Of a DNA stretch of 6,207 nucleotides, positions 1 through 4,768 are shown piece by piece. Source of the DNA: Dehalococcoidia bacterium UBA3254 (GTDB taxonomy: Bacteria > Chloroflexota > Dehalococcoidia > Dehalococcoidales > UBA3254). Position numbers and translations under genes: made by a program. The notes under the pieces are model-generated. The model had not been told where the DNA came from. It ran no database searches and worked only from the letters and a program-made list of their open reading frames with translations. Where the stretch lies: positions 1 through 6,207 of the forward strand of contig DEUU01000050.1 of NCBI GenBank assembly GCA_002362735.1, read 5' to 3'. Within the stretch, counting starts at the first letter, position 1; each line of letters begins with the position of its first letter.

Positions 1-126
1 TTTATATAGGTGTCCTGATCCCAACCAAGCTGCATCGCATTCTCTCCAGGGATTTAGTAGCCCAGGATCATCATTGACAATTAATATTCGGGTAGAGGTG
101 AATAGAATCAGTTGTGCTTCCAGCAA
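1..126 (-). CDS. Possible start of a response-regulator receiver domain, cut by the window edge
   Basis: One minus-strand frame stays open from a TGA at 130-132 to the left edge. Its centre reads TRILIVNDDPGLL (about 93-52), which resembles the first beta strand and acidic pocket of CheY-type receiver domains (usual pattern ILIVDDDP.LL). The first acidic position is Asn here, a change found in some real receivers. After this stretch the sequence (NPWRECDAAW) departs from a typical helix 1, so it may be a relic. There is no ATG and no clear ribosome site; TTG at 124-126 and CTG at 109-111 are the only candidate starts I saw. The stretch is downstream of, and co-directional with, the DUF3795 gene. 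The call rests on about 13 residues and is tentative. Confidence 0.25.
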   Translation of the reverse strand, partial: MLEAQLILFTSTRILIVNDDPGLLNPWRECDAAWLGSGHLYK

Positions 127-132
127 ACATCA

Positions 133-174
133 CTGATAAAACCTTGAGCTATCATTCAGGTTACTGTTTATCAG
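133..174. other. Inverted repeat with nested stem downstream of the DUF3795 gene
   Basis: CTGATAAA (133-140) and TTTATCAG (167-174) are perfect 8-base inverted arms. Inside them a second stem of six pairs with one bulge forms (ACCTGA against TCAAGGT on the minus strand), leaving an 8-base loop. It lies 6 nt past the DUF3795 stop codon. No T-run follows on either strand, so it is not a classical intrinsic terminator. It could be an mRNA 3'-end structure, or chance in A/T-rich DNA. Confidence 0.3.
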
Positions 175-180
175 GGACTT

Positions 181-669
181 CTAGAGTCGGAATAAATCAA
201 CAGGCCGGGGAGCTTTACAATCCGGACATTCAGCATCATACCACGATAGGTTCGCTTTACAATGCGGGCAGGTCCACCTTTTTTCTTCCGTTAAAGCCCA
301 GTCTCTGATACCTACTCGCTGTAATATTTTTAGATTATCGACAATCTCAAGATGATGCTTCATGCCATCATTTTGAAACCTTGTGAGTCGGGAACAGGGT
401 AATTCATCACAATCTGCACACCGAACCTTTCCTGATTGTAGTTTGCTACACACCCGTATCTGGCAATTTCGACACCACAGATCCAGCCGTCCGTTACTCA
501 GACAGCCATCACACCGCACATCATCAACTGTAAATTTTTGCCCGGTTTTATTAGTCATTCCTTCAGCAAAATCTTGTAATTTCTCTTCGTTTTTATCCTG
601 AGTAGCCCGGTATATCGAACATGCCCCACAATATAGTCCGCAAACGCCAACTAAATTCTCATTCCCCAT
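181..669 (-). CDS. DUF3795-type cysteine-rich protein with C-terminal zinc ribbon
   Basis: This 162-residue soluble protein has 15 cysteines. The N-terminus VGVCGLYCGACSIY (C10, C14, C17) is the hallmark of the DUF3795 family, followed by RCDGC (53-56), WCRNC (66-69), C74, CADC (84-87) and C92. Residues 134-151 form a separate zinc ribbon, CPHC then 10 residues then CPDC. Family members are presumed metal-binding; no reaction is established and none can be read here. ATG at 669 is supported by AAGGTGA (679-673) three bases upstream. The gene starts 17 nt after the helicase stop codon on the same strand, so co-transcription with the helicase is likely. It ends in TAG at 183-181. No signal peptide or membrane segment is visible, so a cytoplasmic location is expected. 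The family call is firm; the function is unknown. Confidence 0.85.
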   Translation of the reverse strand: MGNENLVGVCGLYCGACSIYRATQDKNEEKLQDFAEGMTNKTGQKFTVDDVRCDGCLSNGRLDLWCRNCQIRVCSKLQSGKVRCADCDELPCSRLTRFQNDGMKHHLEIVDNLKILQRVGIRDWALTEEKRWTCPHCKANLSWYDAECPDCKAPRPVDLFRL

Positions 670-686
670 TTTTCACCTTTTCCTAT

Positions 687-2705
687 TTAGTCCCACATGC
701 TTCTGATCTTGTCCTTAATGTTTCGGTCCGGACCGTTAGAAATAATTTCATTGTTCTTACTACCAGTGTCTTTGTATTCGACCTTATCCATGGTAGCCAG
801 CACCTTCGGCGTGAAGAAGCGGCATAACTGGGCATAAACATGGTTATCGGCAAATGTCCTCGTATAGAAGCGCATCGGCCATAAAACATACAGGAAATCA
901 CGTGCCCGGGTCATCGCCACATAAGCCAGCCTGAGTTCTTCTTCGATCTCCCCCTCATCCCCCGTGGCCAGGTCCGACGGGATGCAGCCGTCTGCCGCGT
1001 GTATCAGGTATACGGCATCCCACTCCAAGCCTTTCGCCGAATGGATCGTCGATAACACCAGCCAGTCGTCATCAATCGTGGGCGGCCCGGCATAATCACC
1101 GGTCGAAGTTGGCGGTTCCAGCACGATCTCGGTCAGGAACTCCCCCCTGGTTCCATACCGGGAAGCGATCTCACCAAGGTGTTCGACATCATTTTTCCGG
1201 GGTACGGAGTTTTCATAATTCTTTTCAAGCAGCGGGATATAGAATTTGGCGATTCTTTCCAGTTGCACCGCCGGTAGAATATCACCTGCTTCCGAAAGGT
1301 CTTCGATCAACTTGATAAAGTCGGTAAAGTCATTTCGGGCACCGGGTGGCACCCGGAAGGAGGAAAGCGAACGGATGTCGAAACCACTATTCTGTAAGTG
1401 CAGGTAAACAGAAGCGGCGGTTGATGGACCTACGCCGCTGAAAAGCTGCAGCACCCGGAACCAGGCAATTTCATCTTTCGGATTTTCCAGGATCCGCAGA
1501 ATGCTGATCAAGTCCTTGATATGAGCTGCTTCGAGAAACTGCAAACCTCCATATTTACGGAAAGGTATATTGCGCCTGGTCAAGGCCAGTTCAAGTGACG
1601 CTGAATTGGACGAAGCCCGAAACAGTACAACTTGTTTTCTCAGTTGAATTCCCTGTTCGTAATGTTCAAGTACCCGTTTGATCACCTCTTCATCCTGGTG
1701 ATTCTCATCGATACAGGTGATCACCTGGGGTTTTTGTCCTTCCTTCCGGTCTGACCAAAGGTCTTTCGTATAGCGCTCATGGGCTTGCGAGATGATTTCA
1801 TTGGTAGTATCGAGGATGGGTTGGACCGACCGGTAATTTTGCTCCAGCGTTATTATTTTGGTACCGGGAAACTGGGTGGGAAAATCCATCATGTTTTTTA
1901 CAGTCGCCGCCCGAAAACCATATATACTCTGGGCATCATCACCAACTACGGTGACATTCTTGTTCGTATACCGCATCCCCTGAACTATCCCTGCCTGAAT
2001 ACGGTTGGTATCCTGATATTCGTCAACGAGGATATGATCGAACCGGTTACTCAGAACACTGGCCAGGGAATCGTCCTGCAGCATCTGGTACCAGTAAAGC
2101 AGTAGATCGTCATAATCCAGGATATTCCTTTCCTGTTTTCGCTCGACATATTCTTTAAAAAGTATTTTAAGCTCATCTTTCCATTCCTGGCACCAGGGAA
2201 AATGTTTCTTCAGGACCGTATTCAGATCATCATCATCGTTTACCCTGCGGGAATAAATATCGATACAGGTGCTCTTGCGTGGAAATCTCTTTTCTGTTCG
2301 TGCTAAGCCAAGGTTATTCCTTACTACATTAAGAAAGTCTTCAGAATCAGCCCGGTCCATTATCGTAAAGTTCGGGGTTAGTCCCGCTGCCTGATGGTAG
2401 ATGCGCAGCAAGTGGTTGGCTGTAGCATGAAAAGTCCCGCCCCAGACCCGGCTATTGACGGCTTCCTGGTTAATTGCCTTGGCAGCTCTACTTAGCATCT
2501 CCTCCGCTGCTCGTCTGGTAAAGGTCACTAAGAGAATACGTTCGGGAGGGATTCCTTTAGAAATCAAGTGGGCGACACGAGAAGCGAGGGTACGCGTTTT
2601 CCCGGTACCTGCTCCCGCTACGATCAGGAGAGGTCCATCACCATAGGTCACTGCCGTAACTTGCTGCGGATTAAGGGATTCTAGCCATTGCTGCGAAACT
2701 ACCAT
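687..2705 (-). CDS. UvrD/PcrA/Rep-family (SF1A) ATP-dependent DNA helicase
   Basis: This 672-residue 3'-5' DNA helicase should act in the cytoplasm in repair, replication restart or removal of RecA filaments. All SF1A motifs are present in order: Q motif LNPQQ (11-15), Walker A GAGTGKT (31-37), Ia TFTRRAAEEM (61-70), Ib GGTFHATA (89-96), II VDEYQDTN (227-234), III GDDAQSIYGFR (255-265), IV LEQNYRS (287-293), V TIHSAKGLEWDAVYL (553-567) and VI LRLAYVAMTRAR (591-602). The 2B insertion lies roughly at 380-550. UvrD and PcrA usually have about 720-740 residues; this one has only about 70 after motif VI, so the C-terminal tail is reduced. ATG at 2705 fits the family N-terminus, but no good Shine-Dalgarno precedes it; TAAAAT sits six bases upstream. 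The DUF3795 gene follows after 17 nt. A frameshifted small gene with an SOS-like promoter lies 74 nt upstream. Orthology to uvrD versus pcrA is not decided, so no symbol is given. Confidence 0.95.
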   Translation of the reverse strand: MVVSQQWLESLNPQQVTAVTYGDGPLLIVAGAGTGKTRTLASRVAHLISKGIPPERILLVTFTRRAAEEMLSRAAKAINQEAVNSRVWGGTFHATANHLLRIYHQAAGLTPNFTIMDRADSEDFLNVVRNNLGLARTEKRFPRKSTCIDIYSRRVNDDDDLNTVLKKHFPWCQEWKDELKILFKEYVERKQERNILDYDDLLLYWYQMLQDDSLASVLSNRFDHILVDEYQDTNRIQAGIVQGMRYTNKNVTVVGDDAQSIYGFRAATVKNMMDFPTQFPGTKIITLEQNYRSVQPILDTTNEIISQAHERYTKDLWSDRKEGQKPQVITCIDENHQDEEVIKRVLEHYEQGIQLRKQVVLFRASSNSASLELALTRRNIPFRKYGGLQFLEAAHIKDLISILRILENPKDEIAWFRVLQLFSGVGPSTAASVYLHLQNSGFDIRSLSSFRVPPGARNDFTDFIKLIEDLSEAGDILPAVQLERIAKFYIPLLEKNYENSVPRKNDVEHLGEIASRYGTRGEFLTEIVLEPPTSTGDYAGPPTIDDDWLVLSTIHSAKGLEWDAVYLIHAADGCIPSDLATGDEGEIEEELRLAYVAMTRARDFLYVLWPMRFYTRTFADNHVYAQLCRFFTPKVLATMDKVEYKDTGSKNNEIISNGPDRNIKDKIRSMWD

Positions 2706-2779
2706 TAATAAATTTTACCAGTTTAATAGACTACAAAACAAAAATGCGGAGCTTAATTGTTTTTGATTGATTACTTATT

Positions 2780-3059
2780 TTAAATCCCACCAATGGTCTG
2801 TTGATACCAGCTATTCTTAATCAAGTCTTTGAATATCACCATTCGCATCCCATTATCAAGAACGATCGAAAAATACATGTGCGATACAGTTTCTATGCGC
2901 CACCATTCGTCATCAATTCTCCACCGGTCCTCAATACTTTTCATAAGCAGATTATCCTTGCCAATCCGGACTGGATATCCTTTCAGATTTTTGCCTTACC
3001 GGAATCGGCTCCGGTTCGTTTAATGATTTGAGAGAAATAAAACCCGGCTTTTTTTCCAC
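2780..3059 (-). pseudogene. Small WWR-motif protein (ImuB-partner / DUF6504-like), split by a one-base frameshift
   Basis: Two overlapping minus-strand frames make one protein. Frame A runs from GTG at 3059 to TAA at 2954-2952 and starts MEKKPGFISLKSLNEPEPIP. Frame B is open from 2995 to TAA at 2782-2780 and contains GYPVRIGKDN, SIEDRWRIDDEWWR, MYFSIVLDNGMRMV and FKDLIKNSWYQQ. Removing one A from the five-A run in GGCAAAAATCTG (about 2985-2994) joins them as PVRQ-NLKGYPVRIG, giving about 92 residues. From memory, short proteins with an RWRIDDEWWR-like core sit beside Y-family polymerases (ImuB/DinB) and are annotated DUF6504 or hypothetical; no search was made. If frame B alone is translated, its first ATG (2944) gives 54 residues. 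The gene lies directly behind an SOS-like promoter and 74 nt before the helicase. A true pseudogene, an assembly indel or translational frameshifting are all possible. Detection of coding sequence is fairly sure; the family label is moderate. Confidence 0.6.
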
Positions 3060-3066
3060 AGATAAT

Positions 3067-3095
3067 AATATACAGAACATATGTTTGCATGTCAA
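3067..3095 (-). promoter_or_regulatory. Sigma70-type promoter for the small WWR gene and possibly the helicase
   Basis: On the minus strand TTGACA (3095-3090) is a perfect -35 hexamer. A 17-nt spacer follows, then TATATT (3072-3067), five of six against the -10 consensus. Transcription would begin near 3060, one base before the GTG codon at 3059, which implies a leaderless or nearly leaderless message. The spacer contains a LexA-like palindrome, so repressor binding there would block polymerase. It is the best-scoring promoter I could see in the window. Confidence 0.65.
3074..3087. promoter_or_regulatory. lexA box: Candidate LexA (SOS) operator, Gram-positive type
   Basis: The plus strand reads AGAACATATGTTTG. 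The Bacillus/actinobacterial LexA (DinR) consensus is CGAACRNRYGTTYC; this site matches 12 of 14 positions and misses only the two outer bases. The inner GAAC-ATAT-GTTT differs from perfect dyad symmetry by one base. It sits exactly between the -35 and -10 elements of a strong minus-strand promoter, where a repressor operator is expected, and the gene behind it resembles a translesion-synthesis partner. No lexA gene is in the window, so the match to this host's LexA is untested. Confidence 0.55.
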
Positions 3096-3105
3096 GTCTT
3101 ATGTA

Positions 3106-3300
3106 TCAAGGACAATGGGTATAAAAAATTATCTGTTCATGGTTCCATATAACAACGTCGTGAGTTTCGTCAGTATAATTAGCCTTGATAATTACCTTAT
3201 TTTACACTTAAATGGCAGTATCGATTTCGATACCCTGATATACTGGGCGGTACTTGACGATAACGCCACATAACCGGAGTGTTCGATTTAGCAGTTTATG
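3106..3300 (-). pseudogene. Decayed hypothetical coding remnant with two internal stops
   Basis: One minus-strand frame reads like protein on both sides of a double stop. The upstream half gives LLNRTLRLCGVIVKYRP then VYQGIEIDTAI. Then come TAA (3210-3208), GTG and TAA (3204-3202). The downstream half gives NKVIIKANYTDETHDVVIW then NHEQIIFYTHCP, ending in TGA at 3108-3106. Codons are strongly purine-N-pyrimidine patterned, as in real genes. Changing both TAA codons to GAA would give a smooth IEVEN join. No start codon or ribosome site was found; a short frame beginning ATG at 3361 could be its N-terminus after another one-base shift. I do not recognise the family. It could be chance, since the stretch is only 65 codons. 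Confidence 0.3.
3218..3233. repeat. 16-bp interrupted palindrome
   Basis: GTATCGA-TT-TCGATAC is a perfect seven-base inverted repeat around a two-base centre. It lies inside the putative decayed minus-strand frame, so it may be coincidental. It could instead be a binding site for a dimeric regulator or part of a lost mobile-element end. No promoter was recognised next to it. Confidence 0.35.
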
Positions 3301-3314
3301 TCACATAATTCCGG
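3267..3314. repeat. Imperfect direct repeat CACATAA-(TT)-CCGG, two copies
   Basis: CACATAACCGG (3267-3277) recurs as CACATAATTCCGG (3302-3314), 35 bases apart start to start. Seen from the minus strand the units extend to TCCGG-TTATGTGGCGTTA and TCCGGAATTATGTGACATAA. Arrays of short repeats are found at the ends of some insertion sequences, including the IS21 family, but no transposase, terminal inverted repeat pair or target duplication is visible. It may be chance. Confidence 0.25.
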
Positions 3315-3446
3315 ATTACGAATCCCCTTGGGTCCATATTTGTGCTATTTTCATGTTTCATTTGTAGACATATTTTTAGATAATTAATCACATTAATCTC
3401 TATCTTATCCAAGCACTAATTCCAGCAAATGATACCCCACTTGTAT
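3301..3446. other. A/T-rich gap without a recognisable gene
   Basis: Both strands are crowded with stop codons here. The only coding-like frame is a short minus-strand one from ATG at 3361 (MKHENSTNMDPRGFVIRNYV) that stops near 3299. It could be the frame-shifted start of the decayed remnant just downstream. ATTAATC occurs twice (3383-3389, 3392-3398). No terminator, RNA gene or convincing promoter was seen. Confidence 0.4.
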
Positions 3447-3633
3447 TTAAAATAAGAAGGATTTATCATTAGTGACAGATTCAACCTGACAGTTACGGTC
3501 GAATTTTAAATATACTTTTAATTTCTCTTCATCCCGATATATTTTCAATGGTAGGTAATTCTAGCGGAATAACGCCGCTTATAACCACGATAACACTGGC
3601 ATTGGCATATACTTCATAGTCTAGAACATCCAA
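3447..3633 (-). pseudogene. Decayed small hypothetical ORF, frameshifted, upstream of the MetE-like gene
   Basis: The minus strand opens after a TGA at 3651-3649 and reads EDAPVLDVLDYEVYANASV then IVVISGVIPLELPTIE before its stop at 3531-3529. The adjacent frame reads IYRDEEKLKVYLKFDRNCQ then VESVTNDKSFLF, ending in TAA at 3449-3447. Dropping one A from the run of four in ATTGAAAATATA joins them, giving about 61 residues from TTG at 3633. An AGAGGA lies about ten bases before that TTG, a poor fit. The acidic, valine-rich composition and purine-first codons look genuine, but I recognise no family. It runs divergently from the MetE-like gene and overlaps that gene's presumed promoter region, which argues against both being functional as drawn. 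Confidence 0.35.
3486..3516 (+). promoter_or_regulatory. Weak candidate promoter for the MetE-like gene
   Basis: CTGACA (3486-3491, five of six to TTGACA) and TATACT (3511-3516, five of six to TATAAT) are separated by 19 bases, longer than ideal. Transcription would leave a leader of about 150 nt before the ATG at 3672. That leader contains a small hairpin (AGCGG/CCGCT, 3563-3579) and a second TATACT (3608-3613) lacking a matching -35. I see no B12, SAM or T-box riboswitch signature. Confidence 0.22.
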
Positions 3634-3657
3634 GACCGGCGCGTCCTCTCAGGATAA

Positions 3658-3665
3658 AAGGAGGG
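3658..3665 (+). promoter_or_regulatory. Strong Shine-Dalgarno that fixes the MetE-like start
   Basis: AAGGAGGG lies six bases before ATG at 3672, a near-perfect match to the anti-Shine-Dalgarno. It decides the start codon. It also shows that the reading frame, although interrupted at codon 81, was a translated gene until recently. Confidence 0.75.
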
Positions 3666-3671
3666 CATCAG

Positions 3672-4700
3672 ATGAAACTTAGGTTCATGGCTACCGCACT
3701 CCCGATGTTTTACCAGAAGGATACACAAAAAGCTTGCCAAGTAGTAGTAAACTGCTTTCCAGAGGCACCGGCGGCACCTCTTTTACGTCAACCCATACAG
3801 GGGAGCTCGATGAAGATTCCTTGCACCAGGGTTGACGAAGAACGAAAGGTCGTTATCTTTGACCTTTCTGCGGATTACCAGCCTGAGTTACTGAACTTCT
3901 ATGAGCATTACTAAGCCGATGATATAGATTACTTTGCCACCAGCCCGGAACAAAATCCAGGATTGTACCGGTTGGCCGAAATGTACAGGGACAAACCATG
4001 GCCGGAACTTCAATTCGTCCACTGCCTTAGCATAGGGCCGTATACCATGGGACTGACTTTCAAGGACGAAAACAGTGTGGCTGCGTTCTACAACAACCAA
4101 ATGAGAGACATCATTGTAAAATATTTGGCTATGAAGGCAAAGTGGCAAACAAAAGAAGTTAGTAGACTATTCCCTGGTATTCAGTTACTAACATTATTTG
4201 CTGAACCTGGTTTGAATGTGTACACCTCTTCAGTGGGCATAGGTACCTGGGATGACATTAAGAATACTCTCGACGAGGTGATAAGTGCCGTCGACAGCGG
4301 CGCAGGTGTACACTGCTGTGCAAACTTCGATTGGTCCCTGCTCATGAGTAGCCGGGCCTGCACGATCAACTTCGATGCTTACCGATATGGGGAGACGATG
4401 GCATTGTACGGGCCGGCCTTGACAGAGTTCCTTGTTCGCGGGGGTACAGTGGCTTGGGGTATTGTCCCGACACATAACGCTGCGGTTCTTGATGCAGAGA
4501 ATGCCGCGAGTCTAGCGGAGAAGCTTGAGTGCACGTTAACTAATGTTGTTGAGAAAGGGGTGGATCGAAACCTGTTAATGGATTCTTCCTGGATTACTCC
4601 GAGCTGTGACATCGCCTCGCTTTCTGAAGAACGTGGAGAACGGGTCTATGAGTTGACCCGAGAGGTCTCGGAACTGATGCGGGCGAAGTACTTTAGGTAG
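3672..4700 (+). pseudogene. MetE/UROD-superfamily methyltransferase-like protein, interrupted by an in-frame TAA
   Basis: The frame from ATG 3672 to TAG 4700 has 342 codon positions before the final stop, with one internal TAA at codon 81 (3912-3914). Both halves are in the same frame and together match the usual length, as I recall it, of stand-alone cobalamin-independent methionine-synthase-like (uroporphyrinogen decarboxylase/MetE superfamily) proteins. Family marks after the stop are YFATSPE, GPYTMGLTF, GVHCCANFDW (His214 and Cys216, zinc ligands), FDAY, GGTVAWGIVPT, KGVDRNLL and ITPSCDI (Cys312, third ligand). FYEHY-stop-ADDIDYF aligns with FYEAYL..DDLDYF in relatives, so Leu TTA to TAA is a plausible one-base cause. 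Two further positions deviate: the usual GSLPH-like N-terminal loop is ALPMFYQ, and the usual DEP is AEP (177-179). The second half has no ribosome site, so expression alone is unlikely. A pseudogene is most likely; a sequencing error is possible. The substrate is unknown. Confidence 0.8.
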
Positions 4701-4702
4701 AT

Positions 4703-4738
4703 GCACGATGGCGAACATAGTAGACTCGTTGTGCTTTT
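4703..4738 (+). terminator. Weak candidate terminator after the MetE-like gene
   Basis: GCACGATGG (4703-4711) can pair with TCGTTGTGC (4726-4734) in nine pairs, three of them G-U, around a 14-base loop. TTTT follows at 4735-4738. It lies just past the TAG and before the convergent transporter stop codon. The stem is weak and the T-run is short. Confidence 0.25.
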
Positions 4739-4768
4739 CCCTGGACCCCGCTGCAACAAACCTAATCA

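Noticed and set aside
683..901. Minus-strand frame overlapping the helicase 3' end
   Set aside because: Alternative frame of an intact, motif-rich gene with no independent start signal.
1779..2105. Plus-strand open frame of 108 codons inside the helicase
   Set aside because: Antisense to helicase motifs II to IV; a shadow created by codon bias.
2706..2779. Separate promoter or terminator between the small gene and the helicase
   Set aside because: TAAAAT at 2717-2712 has no acceptable -35, and the A/T-only inverted stretches do not form a stable stem with a T-run.
2801..3031. Plus-strand open frame of 76 codons from TTG
   Set aside because: It is antisense to the WWR small gene, has no ribosome site, and its translation lacks any recognisable motif.
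3028..3273. Plus-strand open frame of 81 codons from TTG
   Set aside because: It crosses the SOS-like promoter in antisense, has no ribosome site and low protein-likeness; the opposite strand reads better.
3517..3671. Riboswitch in the MetE-like leader
   Set aside because: I found no B12-box, SAM or T-box consensus; only a five-pair hairpin is visible.
3912..3914. Stop-codon recoding (Sec, Pyl or reassigned TAA) in the MetE-like gene
   Set aside because: TAA is not the Sec (TGA) or Pyl (TAG) codon, intact genes here terminate with TAA, and no recoding hairpin was seen.
3888..4148. Minus-strand open frame opposite the MetE-like gene
   Set aside because: Shadow of a recognisable coding frame; it spans the TAA lesion but has no motif or ribosome site.
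3963..4700. Independent 245-residue gene starting at TTG 3963
   Set aside because: It is in frame with the upstream 80 codons, lacks a usable Shine-Dalgarno, and would omit the conserved N-terminal region of the family.
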